The notes beneath the pieces were generated by a model. The model ran no database searches, was not told the origin of the DNA, and worked only from the letters and a program-made list of their open reading frames with translations. DNA of 64,000 nucleotides, from NCBI GenBank assembly GCA_022790855.1, contig JAAVYA010000045.1:1-64000 (forward strand), read 5' to 3'. Shown here piece after piece: positions 39,143-49,702 of this stretch (its first letter is position 1; every line of letters begins with the position of its first letter). The DNA comes from Lachnospiraceae bacterium. GTDB taxonomy: Bacteria > Bacillota > Clostridia > Lachnospirales > Lachnospiraceae. The position numbers and the translations under genes are program-made.

Positions 39143-39820
39143 ATGAACCAACAAACAACTGCCGTCATTTTTGATTTGGACGGCACCTTATTAGACACCT
39201 TAGACGACCTGGCTGCCAGCGTCAACCATGTAATGACCCTTCACAGCTTCCCTTCCCACACCAGGGAGGAAGTGCGGAATATGGTAGGCAACGGCATCTA
39301 TGTACTTTTCGAAAAAGCAGTTCCCGAAGGCCGGACAAATCCGGCATTCGATGCATGTATCCGGGAATTCCAGTCCTATTATGCCAAACATATGCAGGAG
39401 AAAACGGCTCCCTTTCCCGGAATCCTCTCTCTCTTAGCCAAGCTGGCAGCGGAGAACTTTTCCCTTGCCGTAGTATCCAACAAATTCGACGCCGCCGTAA
39501 AATCCCTGTGCCAGGATTATTTTTCCCCTTACATTCAAACAGCCATTGGAGAAGCTCCGGGGACAGCCAGAAAACCTGCGCCGGACACTGTCTTTGCCGT
39601 AATGGAGCAGCTTCATGTAACCAGAGAACAATGTATCTATGTAGGAGATTCTGAGGTAGACATTGCCACGGCCAAAAATGCCGGTATCCCCTGCATCAGC
39701 GTAGACTGGGGATTTAAGTCCCGGGCCTTTTTGGCCAGACACGGCGCTTCGAAGATTGTATCCAACATAGAAGAGCTGATGGAATGTATTCGTATATTTG
39801 CTCTCAATACAAGGTCTTAA
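39143..39820 (+). CDS. HAD-family phosphatase (phosphoglycolate phosphatase-like)
   Basis: VIFDLDGTLLDTLDDLAASVN; YVGDSEVDIATAKNAGIPCISVDWGF. Confidence 0.9.
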   Translation: MNQQTTAVIFDLDGTLLDTLDDLAASVNHVMTLHSFPSHTREEVRNMVGNGIYVLFEKAVPEGRTNPAFDACIREFQSYYAKHMQEKTAPFPGILSLLAKLAAENFSLAVVSNKFDAAVKSLCQDYFSPYIQTAIGEAPGTARKPAPDTVFAVMEQLHVTREQCIYVGDSEVDIATAKNAGIPCISVDWGFKSRAFLARHGASKIVSNIEELMECIRIFALNTRS

Positions 39821-40337
39821 TGGCCCCCGCCACCTCCGCCAATACCCTAACAAGCGTCTGGGTATCGGCATCCTGATTATTTAAATAGGCATGATATGCC
39901 CCTTGTATCAAATAAGAGAAAAGTATGCTTTTCTCAGCATCGTCCCGATACTTTGGGTATTTCTGATAGATCTGTTCCTTGATCCCTTCCTCCAGGCGGT
40001 TTCCCAGCCTTCCCTGCTCCTTGCCGGAAAATAAAATCCGGATCAGAGAGATATTGGACAAAAACGCCATACACAATGCTTTGGTAAAGACATCCATGTT
40101 CTCGGGGGTATCCATTTCATCCCAGGAAATGCCGGACAAAACAGCTTGCACCAACGCTTCCTCCAGAGCGTCCGAAAGAGCATAAATATCTTCATAATGG
40201 GCATAAAACGTAGATTTATTGATACATGCTAACCTGCACAGTTCCGTCACAGTCATTTTCTCCAGAGGCTTCTTTGCCCGAAGCTCTATAAACGCATTCT
40301 TAATGGCCCGCTCCGTTTTTTCAATTCTAATATCCAT
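39804..40337 (-). CDS. TetR-family transcriptional regulator
   Basis: KTERAIKNAFIELRAKKPLEKMTVTELCRLACINKSTFYAHYEDIYAL. Confidence 0.9.
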   Translation of the reverse strand: MDIRIEKTERAIKNAFIELRAKKPLEKMTVTELCRLACINKSTFYAHYEDIYALSDALEEALVQAVLSGISWDEMDTPENMDVFTKALCMAFLSNISLIRILFSGKEQGRLGNRLEEGIKEQIYQKYPKYRDDAEKSILFSYLIQGAYHAYLNNQDADTQTLVRVLAEVAGAIKTLY

Positions 40338-40555
40338 TCCTGCCTCCTGTATTTCACAACTCTTTTTTCTATCTGTCGTTTTTCCACCATTTTTCCAAAA
40401 ACGTGGGATAACCGCCCTTTTCCTCTGATTGCCGGTTTACATCCTCCACATTTTTCCATTACAATCATTATAACGAAATAACCGACAATTGTCTATTAGT
40501 AGTAACAATGAAGCCAAAGGCTGAACTGTTACGATTAATATCTAGGAGGTACGAA

Positions 40556-42499
40556 ATGGATTTTTACGGCTTTTACACAGGAAAGATTTTTGATGCATAT
40601 CAATATCTCGGAGCTCATCCCCAGGAAGAGGGCGTCACCTTCCGCACCTTTGCTCCGGGAGCGTCACGGGTAGCCTTGATCGGGGAATTCTGCCAGTGGC
40701 AGGAGTATGGGATGAATCAGGTATCTGACGGCAATTTCTGGGAATGTTATGTAAAAAACGCCTCCCCCGGCATGATGTATAAATTCCGCATCTATCATCA
40801 GAACGGCTCTTTTGTGGATCATTGCGACCCTTACGGCTTCGGCATGGAACTGCGCCCCAACACTGCTTCTATCATCCGCAGTATGAACAGCTACACCTTC
40901 CAGGATTCGACGTGGATGGAGGCCAGAACGGACTGCAAAAACGGCCCTCTGAATATTTACGAGATCCACTTTGGTTCTTTCCGTAAGCCTTCTCAGGAAA
41001 CAGACGATTGGTACTCCTATGAAGAGCTTGGAGATCTCTTACTTCCCTATCTTATCGAGAACGGATACAATTATCTGGAAATCATGCCTTTGACGGAATA
41101 TCCCTGCGACGAATCCTGGGGCTATCAGGGCACCGGTTTTTTTGCTCCCACTGCCCGTTACGGAACCGCCGACCAGCTAAAGGCATTTGTTGACCGCTGT
41201 CACCAAAACAACATTGGCGTTCTGATGGATTTTGTCCCGGTACACTTTGCAGTGGACGGCTATGCCCTGGCCAATTATGACGGTACGCCCCTGTACGAAT
41301 ATCCCCACACAGATGTAGGCGTCAGTGAATGGGGAAGCCACAACTTTATGCACTCCCGGGGAGAGGTGCGCAGCTTCCTACAGTCTGCCGCTAACTACTG
41401 GCTAACGGAATACCATATGGACGGCATCCGTATGGATGCCATCAGCCGCGCAATCTACTGGCAGGGAGAGCCCGCCCGGGGAGTAAACCACAATGCCGTA
41501 GACTTTTTAAAATTCATGAACCAGGGCCTGAAAGCCATTCACCCCAGCGCGCTTCTTTCCGCCGAGGATTCCACCTCTTTCCCAGGCGTCACCCGTCCGG
41601 TAAATGAAGGCGGTCTGGGCTTCGACTACAAGTGGGATATGGGCTGGATGAACGATACCTTAGACTATTTCCGCACCGCGCCGGAGTACCGCAGCCGCGA
41701 CTACCATAAGCTGACCTTTTCCATGATGTATTATTATGACGACCGCTTCCTGCTGCCTCTATCCCACGATGAAGTCGTCCACGGAAAAGCCACCATCCTT
41801 CAGAAAATGAACGGCCAATATGAGGAAAAATTCCCCCAGGCCCGGGCATTTTACATGTACATGTATGCTCATCCCGGCAAAAAATTAAACTTTATGGGAA
41901 ATGAAATCGGCCAGCTTCGAGAATGGGATGAAAAGCGGGAACAGGACTGGGATATCCTAACCTATCCCATCCACGACGCCTTTCACCGTTTTATGACAGA
42001 CTTAAACCATATTTACCTAAGCCATCCCGCTCTTTATGAAAAAGACTATGACCGGGAGGGCTTCCAATGGCTGGACTGCCACCAGGAAGAGCACTGCACC
42101 TACGCTTTCCTGCGCCAGGGAGAATCCGAACAAATTGCCGCAATTTTTCATTTTTCTCCCCAGGAAGCTGCATTCTCCCTGTCCCTTCCGGACGTCCCCA
42201 TGCTGAAGCTATTAATCACCAGCAATATGGACATCTACGGCGGCACAAAGCAATACGCCCCTGCCATCACCCCCGATAAAGACGGCATATACTCCTTCAC
42301 ACTCCCACCATACTCCGCCGCCTACTATCTGATTTGCCACCAGGCAGACCCGGATCTCACCAAGAGCCCTGATACAAAACCTCTCTCCTCACCCCCGTCA
42401 GAGCCCGTACCAATATCCCCTCTGCCAAAGGGACAACCTGCGCCCTCCACCCTCGCTAAACCCAACAAATCCAAACGCAAAAAGAACCGCCGCCACTAA
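40556..42499 (+). CDS. glgB: 1,4-alpha-glucan branching enzyme
   Basis: SD aggaggt at 40543, ATG 40556 (MDFYGFYTGKIFDAYQYLGAH); MDFVPVHFAVDGYAL, GIRMDAISRAIYW, LSAEDSTSFPGVTRP, LSHDEVVHGK, FMGNEIGQLREWDE. Confidence 0.93.
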   Translation: MDFYGFYTGKIFDAYQYLGAHPQEEGVTFRTFAPGASRVALIGEFCQWQEYGMNQVSDGNFWECYVKNASPGMMYKFRIYHQNGSFVDHCDPYGFGMELRPNTASIIRSMNSYTFQDSTWMEARTDCKNGPLNIYEIHFGSFRKPSQETDDWYSYEELGDLLLPYLIENGYNYLEIMPLTEYPCDESWGYQGTGFFAPTARYGTADQLKAFVDRCHQNNIGVLMDFVPVHFAVDGYALANYDGTPLYEYPHTDVGVSEWGSHNFMHSRGEVRSFLQSAANYWLTEYHMDGIRMDAISRAIYWQGEPARGVNHNAVDFLKFMNQGLKAIHPSALLSAEDSTSFPGVTRPVNEGGLGFDYKWDMGWMNDTLDYFRTAPEYRSRDYHKLTFSMMYYYDDRFLLPLSHDEVVHGKATILQKMNGQYEEKFPQARAFYMYMYAHPGKKLNFMGNEIGQLREWDEKREQDWDILTYPIHDAFHRFMTDLNHIYLSHPALYEKDYDREGFQWLDCHQEEHCTYAFLRQGESEQIAAIFHFSPQEAAFSLSLPDVPMLKLLITSNMDIYGGTKQYAPAITPDKDGIYSFTLPPYSAAYYLICHQADPDLTKSPDTKPLSSPPSEPVPISPLPKGQPAPSTLAKPNKSKRKKNRRH

Positions 42500-42664
42500 A
42501 AAATATGATTCCTCTGAACCACATCCCAAACGAAATGCTTAGTGCGACAGCCCCACTTCACCAAGGGTTCTCTCCCGTTCGATACACAGCCAATCTCTGG
42601 CGGCGCTTCCTCACGCAAACGCTGCCAAGGATTGGCGTCCGTATCCACACCCTCCCCCCTTTTT

Positions 42665-43555
42665 TCAATTCACCCCCCGAAACCCTTTCCCAATAATTTC
42701 GCTGCTATTGGTGATCATCATAAATGCTTCCGGTTCATGTACTTTTATAAAATTCCGAAGCTCCACCGCTTGCCCGCGCTTTAACACGGTTAAGATAATA
42801 TACTTTTTCTTGCGCTCATACGTTCCAATTCCTTCATATATCGTAGCGCTTCGTTTCATCTCTTCATGGATATACCTACAAATAGGTTCCGGATGGTCGC
42901 ATATAATCGTAAAATACTTGCATAAATTAATATTCTCTATCACCCCGTCAATCATCAGGGACTTTACCAAAAGCCCGGTAAAAGAGAACAACCCTGTCTT
43001 CACATCAAACACCAGGCAGGCCGAAACCGTAATCACCAGATCCACCAAAAACAGCGTGGTTCCAATGTTGTCCATCCGAGAATATTTCTTCATGATCATG
43101 GCAATGATATCCGTTCCCCCGCCGGAAGCGCCAATATTAAATAAGATTGCCGAACTAAACGACGGAAGGGCAATGGCAAATAGAAGTTCCAACATCGGCT
43201 CATTTGTCAGAGGCTGATTCATGGGCCAAACCTTTTCCAACACACTAAGACCCACTGACATCAGTATGCTCACATAAACGGTCTTCTCTCCGAAGCCCCG
43301 TCCCAGGAACATAAATCCCAATACCAACAATGCCATATTCAGTACAAAGTTTACTGTACCTGCACTTAATGGAGTCACCGCACTGACAACAACCGCAATA
43401 CCCGTCACCCCTCCAAAGGAGAAATGATTCGGGAACTTGAATACATGTATCCCTACAACCATGATCAACGTGGCAACTGTCAGAACCACATATTCCAGAG
43501 CCTTATTCATAAACCATTTCCGGTTCAGACGCTTCATGAGACTCTCCCTTTCCAT
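42665..43555 (-). CDS. YitT-family membrane protein (DUF161/DUF2179)
   Basis: Multi-TM N-terminus FSFGGVTGIAVVVSAV...GASGGGTDIIAMIMKKYS plus C-terminal DUF2179-like region. Confidence 0.88.
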   Translation of the reverse strand: MERESLMKRLNRKWFMNKALEYVVLTVATLIMVVGIHVFKFPNHFSFGGVTGIAVVVSAVTPLSAGTVNFVLNMALLVLGFMFLGRGFGEKTVYVSILMSVGLSVLEKVWPMNQPLTNEPMLELLFAIALPSFSSAILFNIGASGGGTDIIAMIMKKYSRMDNIGTTLFLVDLVITVSACLVFDVKTGLFSFTGLLVKSLMIDGVIENINLCKYFTIICDHPEPICRYIHEEMKRSATIYEGIGTYERKKKYIILTVLKRGQAVELRNFIKVHEPEAFMMITNSSEIIGKGFRGVN

Positions 43556-43690
43556 AATACCCTCCCGGTTTATCCTTTGTCACAAAAATTACTTTGGGCA
43601 GTCAGAAATTTCTCCCCCTGGCCGCCCGGACTATACGTTTTACCGGAAACCAGTATAGCACAACAAGAAAAATTTTTCCACTATATCCTA

Positions 43691-44305
43691 TCAGTTTCCG
43701 AAACTTTGATTTCCCGTAAACGGAGCCAGCTCAAGACGGACAAAATACCCCTGCTCATGATCGCATGCCGGACAACGGGCAGGCGCCTCTTTCCCGTCAA
43801 ACACAAAACCACAGTTCAAGCACATCCAAGAAGTTTCCACGTTAGATACAAATAAGCGGTTTTCTTTCAACAATCGGGCAAACATCCCCAAACGATCCCC
43901 ATGGATTTTTTCTACCTGGCCGATCAGCTGAAAGGAATTGGCAACTTGAAGGAAGCCTTCCTGCTTTGCCGTATTTTCAAAATTTTTGTATACATCATCA
44001 TGCTCCTGGTACTCATTATGCTGTGCCATTTCCAAAAGTCTGGCTACCTCCGGACTGATATCCACCGGGTAAGAGCCCTCTATACTGATATTCTCTCCCG
44101 CCATTTCCTTTAAATGATTATAGAATACCTCCGCATGGGCCCTCTCCTGGTCTGCCGTAAACGTAAGTACCTGTTCAATCACATACAGACCGCCCTGACG
44201 AGCCTGGCGGGCCGCAATGGTGTAGCGGTTTCTGGCCTGGCTTTCTCCTGCAAACGCCCGCATCAAATTTTTCATTGTCTCACTCTGCTTAAACTCAACT
44301 GCCAT
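43691..44305 (-). CDS. Rubrerythrin
   Basis: Ferritin-like FAGESQARNRY...ADQERAHAEVFYNHL; rubredoxin WMCLNCGFVFDGKEAPARCPACDHEQGYF. Confidence 0.95.
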   Translation of the reverse strand: MAVEFKQSETMKNLMRAFAGESQARNRYTIAARQARQGGLYVIEQVLTFTADQERAHAEVFYNHLKEMAGENISIEGSYPVDISPEVARLLEMAQHNEYQEHDDVYKNFENTAKQEGFLQVANSFQLIGQVEKIHGDRLGMFARLLKENRLFVSNVETSWMCLNCGFVFDGKEAPARCPACDHEQGYFVRLELAPFTGNQSFGN

Positions 44306-44415
44306 TTTACATACCTCTCTTTTCTATTTTCTGGTACTCCTATTGTGTGTAAAAATTTTCCTTTTATACACCAGCAAGCACCTGTCGGCATACCTTAAAG
44401 AAAAAAGAGGTTCTT

Positions 44416-44886
44416 ATGAATTTAGAAACGATTACTTCCTGCACAGGAACCGTGCAGACTGTTATGCCCTCCCCCAGCATCTGCGGAGCCTACAGCGTTA
44501 CTTTAGCAGCAGGGGAAGATTCTGTATGCATTCATCTTACCCCGCAAACCTATGTTGTAGACTGCGTTTTGCTTCGCCCTGGAATGCATCTCACCGCTTT
44601 TCATACCCCAGACCTTTTGCCTTCCCCGCAGCCTTCCGCCTATCCTGCTTTCCTGGTGGCTCAATCCGGTGTCAAAGAACAAGTCGTCCTCAATTATTTT
44701 GACCAAACATTAACCGCCCAAGACGACAGCCTTCGACTGAATATTTCTTCCCAAACAGATATCCAAACCTTCAATGGACAGCGTTTTACCTGCCATCCTG
44801 GCAACCGTGTCCTGCTGGTTTTTTACAGTATTACTACCAGAAGCCTTCCGCCCCAGACGTCACCCCGAAGAATTATTGTACTCTAG
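44416..44886 (+). CDS. Hypothetical protein, 156 aa
   Basis: ORF with upstream aagaaaaaagagg and consistent codon usage; no recognised motif. Confidence 0.5.
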   Translation: MNLETITSCTGTVQTVMPSPSICGAYSVTLAAGEDSVCIHLTPQTYVVDCVLLRPGMHLTAFHTPDLLPSPQPSAYPAFLVAQSGVKEQVVLNYFDQTLTAQDDSLRLNISSQTDIQTFNGQRFTCHPGNRVLLVFYSITTRSLPPQTSPRRIIVL

Positions 44887-46282
44887 CAGGCTTTCTTTTC
44901 TTCTCCTGACGCTCAAATCCATGGAGCCAATTCCCACGGAAGAAATAGAGCAAGAAGATAACGGAACTTAACGCCCAGGTCAAGGGATACGCCCAGAATA
45001 CTGTTTCAATCTGAGGAACCAGCCGCACCGCGATCGTAATATACGATATACGAACTCCACACCAACAAGCCATCATTACCAGCATAGGAACCACCGCCCG
45101 TCCGGCTCCCCGGAAAATTCCGGCAAGACAATGGGAGAAAGCCAGCAGGAAAAAGAACAGGGAGCATATCCTTGCCCGGCTTACGCCAAAGGCAATTACT
45201 TGAGGGTCATCATTAAACGCCCCTATCAGCTGGGGAGCGAACACATGACATCCAATGCCCACCAGCTCCGCCACAAGAATGGAGCAGAGGATTCCAAACC
45301 TTGCGCCCTTTTTGACCCTGTCGTACTGCTTTGCCCCTAGATTTTGACTGATAAACGTGGTTAATGCCAATGCAAAACAAGTAATCGGTAAAAACCCGAA
45401 TCCCTCTATTTTAGAATAAGCGCCGCAGCCCGCCATAGCGTCTTTCCCAAACACATTAATATTAGCCTGTACCACTACATTTGCCAGGGCAGTAATGGAA
45501 TTTTGGACGCCGGAAGGAAGCCCATTGGATATAATCTGTTTTAACATTTCCCCATGAAACCGGACTTTCGCGGGAACAATCCGATATTCTTCCTTCTCCC
45601 GTAAGAGACGGCAAAAGCAAAGGGCTGCGCTTGCAAACTGGGAAATCACCGTTGCGGCTGCCGCTGCTCCCACTCCCATCCCCAATCCCGCAATCAGAAG
45701 AAGATCCAGAACCACGTTTAAAATAGAAGAAAAAATCAAATACCATAGCGGATGCTTGCTGTCACCAACCGCCCTCAGGATTCCCACACACACATTATAC
45801 ATTACGAATCCCAAAGAACCGGCGAAGTAAACACGAAAATATAAAACAGAATCTCCCAGCACATCCTCAGGCGTCCCCATCAGGCGCAAGATAAAGGGTG
45901 TAAACACCATACCAATCACAGTGAGCAATATCCCTGCCGCCACTCCAAAGGCTGCCATGGTATGAACTGCCCGGGCTACTTCTTCCTTTTTTCTTGCGCC
46001 ATAGTAACGGGCAATCACAACCCCGGCCCCCATTGCTACTCCATTGAAAAACCCTACCATCAAAAAAATCAAATTACCTGAAGAGCTGACAGCCGCCAGA
46101 GCATTACTTCCCACAAAGTTTCCTACAATCATGGAATCTGCCGTATTATACAACTGCTGAAACAAATTCCCCAGGAAAATGGGAATGGCAAATGCAATCA
46201 GCCGTTTCCAGATCGGCCCCTCCGTCAACAGGACTGCCGAAGATTTTTTATCCACCTTTTCTTCCCCCTTTTCTTCATCCAC
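44873..46282 (-). CDS. MATE-family efflux transporter
   Basis: LTEGPIWKRLIAFAIPIFLGNLFQQLYNTADSMIVGNFVG. Confidence 0.93.
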   Translation of the reverse strand: MDEEKGEEKVDKKSSAVLLTEGPIWKRLIAFAIPIFLGNLFQQLYNTADSMIVGNFVGSNALAAVSSSGNLIFLMVGFFNGVAMGAGVVIARYYGARKKEEVARAVHTMAAFGVAAGILLTVIGMVFTPFILRLMGTPEDVLGDSVLYFRVYFAGSLGFVMYNVCVGILRAVGDSKHPLWYLIFSSILNVVLDLLLIAGLGMGVGAAAAATVISQFASAALCFCRLLREKEEYRIVPAKVRFHGEMLKQIISNGLPSGVQNSITALANVVVQANINVFGKDAMAGCGAYSKIEGFGFLPITCFALALTTFISQNLGAKQYDRVKKGARFGILCSILVAELVGIGCHVFAPQLIGAFNDDPQVIAFGVSRARICSLFFFLLAFSHCLAGIFRGAGRAVVPMLVMMACWCGVRISYITIAVRLVPQIETVFWAYPLTWALSSVIFLLYFFRGNWLHGFERQEKKRKPARVQ

Positions 46283-46380
46283 TGTTTCCCGTAGGGAAAG
46301 CCCCGAAAAACCATTGATCTTTCGAGGCCCCTATCTTTTTATTTTTTAATTCTACAAGCAATGAAACAACTCTTTCCTTA

Positions 46381-47787
46381 CTATGGCATACAAGATTGCC
46401 CTGCATGGCGAATTCCTGTATACTTGGCAATATCACGGTCCGTCGTAATCAAGTTATCTACAGACAATCCATGGACAGAATGATTCCCTGTCACTCTTGC
46501 AAACATCTTTAACTCTCTTGTGGAAACCTGTAAAAAGTTCGATACCCTTTGTGCCGCTGCATCTATATGCAGTCTTTTGCGTAAATCAGGATCCTGCGTG
46601 GCAATACCAACCGGGCAGTTCCCGCTCCCACAGATTCGGTATTGCTGGCAAGCCGCCGCTATCAATCCCGCGCTGGCGACAGCAACGGCATCCGCTCCCA
46701 TGGCGAGGGCCTTCGCAAAATCAGACGATACCCTTAATCCTCCGGTAATCACAAGGGCGATATCGGAATGAACACTGTCCAAATATTTTCTTGCACGGGC
46801 AAGTGCATATATGGCAGGAACCGATGTTGCCTCTCTAAGGAACAATGGACTGGAACCTGTAGCGCCGCCCCGCCCGTCTAAGGTAATAAAATCCGGTTCT
46901 GCAAATACACAGTATTCCAAATCCTTTTCTATATTGCCTGCTGCAATCTTAATTCCGATGGGGCGCCCCTTGGAACGTTCCCGCAGCATCGTTACCATAT
47001 TCCGTAAATCTTCTTTGGAATTCAGTTCCGGGAATTTACTGGGACTTTGGATATCTTCCCCCTGCTTTTTCCCACGAATTTCTGCAATTTCCGCCGTTAC
47101 TTTTTCTCCAGGCAGATGTCCGCCCATACCCGGCTTTGTTCCCTGGCCGATTTTGATCTCAATAGCGTCAGAATTCCTCAGATTTTCATCTGTTACACTG
47201 TATTTGTTGGGAATATACTCAAATATGTACTTATACGCCGCCTCTTTTTCTTCCGGAAGAATTCCGCCTTCTCCGCTGCACATGGCCGTTTTAGCCAGGG
47301 CAGATCCTTTGGCCAGGGCAACCTTTACCTCTTTTGACAGAGCGCCGAAGGACATATGGGAAATATATACCGGACTTTCTAAAACCATCGGCTGTTTGGC
47401 ATGTTTTCCGATTACCGTCTTTGTATCTACCTCTTCTCCTTCCTCCAGAGGAGGCGGATTTAACTGTGCGCCCAGCAGTAATATATCGTCCCAGCCCGGC
47501 ATCATCATCTTTGTGCCCATAGCTCCGCCGATGGATTTTCCTGTAACAGACATTTCATGTATCTCAGCCATATAGCGGGCGGAAGCGTCTGTTCTGGCTG
47601 TCGCGCTGTCATAAGCCAGTTCGCCGCCATAGGATTCAAAAGCTGCGGTCCTTACGGTTTCTTCTTGTATTTCAAAATTAGAAGCCGACTGTTTACAGAT
47701 GGGGCAGACCTTCACTTGGGAAAAAGGAATTCCTTCCTTCTCTTCATCATAGATTGCTCCACAGATTTTGCATTTATAAATTGCCAT
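46381..47787 (-). CDS. Rubredoxin-like domain fused to FMN-binding glutamate synthase domain
   Basis: MAIYKCKICGAIYDEEKEG...VCPICKQSASNF then ISHMSFGALSKEVKVALAKG, GQGTKPGMGGHLPGEKV, GRGGATGSSPLF, CQQYRICGSGNCPVGIATQ. SD aggagg before ATG 47787. Confidence 0.9.
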   Translation of the reverse strand: MAIYKCKICGAIYDEEKEGIPFSQVKVCPICKQSASNFEIQEETVRTAAFESYGGELAYDSATARTDASARYMAEIHEMSVTGKSIGGAMGTKMMMPGWDDILLLGAQLNPPPLEEGEEVDTKTVIGKHAKQPMVLESPVYISHMSFGALSKEVKVALAKGSALAKTAMCSGEGGILPEEKEAAYKYIFEYIPNKYSVTDENLRNSDAIEIKIGQGTKPGMGGHLPGEKVTAEIAEIRGKKQGEDIQSPSKFPELNSKEDLRNMVTMLRERSKGRPIGIKIAAGNIEKDLEYCVFAEPDFITLDGRGGATGSSPLFLREATSVPAIYALARARKYLDSVHSDIALVITGGLRVSSDFAKALAMGADAVAVASAGLIAAACQQYRICGSGNCPVGIATQDPDLRKRLHIDAAAQRVSNFLQVSTRELKMFARVTGNHSVHGLSVDNLITTDRDIAKYTGIRHAGQSCMP

Positions 47788-47976
47788 AGACCATACCTCC
47801 TCAAAATCAATGCTTACTAATAACATACTTTTATTGCTCATTGTTGTCAAGGAAGTTTCTGAAAAATTCGACTAACAATTCGAAAAAGATACAAAAAATT
47901 TTAGGCATACCTTTCCCTTGACTTTCCCATATTCCTTCGCTATAATGACTTCATTCATTGGAGGGAAATCACACAG

Positions 47977-49347
47977 ATGAAGCAAAAAATTGATTTTACC
48001 CAAGGTTCCATCCTTGGGCCGTTGATGAAATTCACCCTGCCGATTATAGCGGCACTGATTCTGCAGGCATTGTACGGAGCAGTGGATCTGCTGGTGGTGG
48101 GACAATTTGCCTCGCCGGGAGCTGTGTCCGCCGTAGCTACCGGAAGCCAGGTACTTCATACATTGACGCTTTTAATTACCGGACTTGCAATGGGTATCAC
48201 TGTCCTGATTGGGCAGCAGATCGGGCAAAAAAATTCCCAGGATGTGGGACATACCGTGGGAACCGGAATCATATTATTTACCATAGTTTCTATTCTGATC
48301 ACTGCCGTTATGATGTTTGCCACACCTGCCTTTGTCCGCTTGCTGCAGGCTCCCAAAGAAGCCTTCGCTGACACGGTATCTTATGTCATGATCTGCTCCG
48401 GGGGGATTCTGTTTATTGCAGCTTATAACATCCTTGGGAGTATTTTTCGTGGAATCGGAGATTCCAAAACACCTTTTATTGCAGTCCTGATTGCCTGCAT
48501 CGGAAATGTGATTCTGGATCTGGTGTTTGTGGCCGGCCTTCATTTGAGCGCTGCCGGAGCCGCTCTGGCAACCGTACTGGCTCAGGCTTTCAGCGTAATC
48601 CTGTCCCTGATCCTGATTCGCAGACGAGGTCTGCCCTTTCCTTTTTCCAGGGAACACTTAAAACTGGACAAAGCACTGGCCGGGCGGATTCTGCGCCTGG
48701 GCTTTCCCTGTGCGCTTCAGGATGTTCTGGTAAGCATATCCTTTCTGGCGATTATGGCCATCGTCAACAGCCTGGGGGTAATTCCCTCTGCCGGAGTCGG
48801 TGTGGCAGAAAAGCTCTGCGTCTTTATTATGCTGGTGCCCTCCGCCTATATGCAGTCCATTTCCGCTTATGTGGCGCAGAATATCGGCGCTGGACAGCCT
48901 CACCGAGCCAAGCGGGGGATGCTTTATGGCATGGCTACCTCTTTTGCTTTCGGGATTCTGCTGGGATATCTCTCCTTTTTCCATGGAGAACTGCTGGCCC
49001 GGATTTTTTCCCAGGATACCCAGGTGGTCGCCGCCGCTGCCCAATATTTGAAAGGCTACTCCATCGATACGCTGCTGACAGCTTTCCTATTCTGTTTTAT
49101 GGGATATTTCAACGGCTGCGGCAAAACCGGATTTGTAATGATTGAAGGGATTATCGGGGCGTTCGGGGTAAGGATCCCTGTCTCCTATTTTTTCAGCAAG
49201 GCGGCTGAAGTCTCCTTGTTTCATGTTAGTCTGGCAACTCCCAGTTCTACGATTGTACAGATCATACTGTGCAGCGTTTATTTTTTGGCATGTGAAAAGA
49301 GACGGAAGAAAGAGGACTCTATTTCATATTCACATAATACCCAATAA
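47977..49347 (+). CDS. MATE-family efflux transporter
   Basis: FTQGSILGPLMKFTLPIIAALILQALYGAVDLLVVGQFA. Confidence 0.93.
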   Translation: MKQKIDFTQGSILGPLMKFTLPIIAALILQALYGAVDLLVVGQFASPGAVSAVATGSQVLHTLTLLITGLAMGITVLIGQQIGQKNSQDVGHTVGTGIILFTIVSILITAVMMFATPAFVRLLQAPKEAFADTVSYVMICSGGILFIAAYNILGSIFRGIGDSKTPFIAVLIACIGNVILDLVFVAGLHLSAAGAALATVLAQAFSVILSLILIRRRGLPFPFSREHLKLDKALAGRILRLGFPCALQDVLVSISFLAIMAIVNSLGVIPSAGVGVAEKLCVFIMLVPSAYMQSISAYVAQNIGAGQPHRAKRGMLYGMATSFAFGILLGYLSFFHGELLARIFSQDTQVVAAAAQYLKGYSIDTLLTAFLFCFMGYFNGCGKTGFVMIEGIIGAFGVRIPVSYFFSKAAEVSLFHVSLATPSSTIVQIILCSVYFLACEKRRKKEDSISYSHNTQ

Positions 49348-49702
49348 CCGCAAATACCATGGCTCCTATAACGCCAGAAGCCGTTGCGTGAACTGTCCAA
49401 ACCCACCGTGAGGATACGCTTATAATCCCGATACAAACACTAAAAGTAATACACTGCCAATGAGTCTTAGCATGAAAGCCGCCAATATGATTGCGCAACG
49501 CCGTAAAGCTGCTCAACCAAAACAAAATTTCAGGAACACAGTGGCATACAAATGCCCAAAGAAACAGGAGAGAATCACACAAAACCAAATTTATAAAACA
49601 TTCTGCCCCATAGACATAAATTTCTTTCTTCTCATTGGGAAGGCCATAGGTAATTAGAAAACTTCCGATTGCTTCAGCTGCTTGGTGAATCACTATGGCC
49701 AT
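49319..49702 (-). CDS. agrB: AgrB-like peptide-processing protease (short, 127 aa)
   Basis: AgrB His/Cys catalytic signature RNHIGGFHAKTHWQC followed by TM; shorter than typical AgrB; downstream of agrA. Confidence 0.7.
   Translation of the reverse strand: MAIVIHQAAEAIGSFLITYGLPNEKKEIYVYGAECFINLVLCDSLLFLWAFVCHCVPEILFWLSSFTALRNHIGGFHAKTHWQCITFSVCIGIISVSSRWVWTVHATASGVIGAMVFAVIGYYVNMK

Noticed and set aside
46811-47575. 254-aa plus-strand ORF
   Set aside because: Antisense to the rubredoxin/GltS fusion, which has clear motifs.
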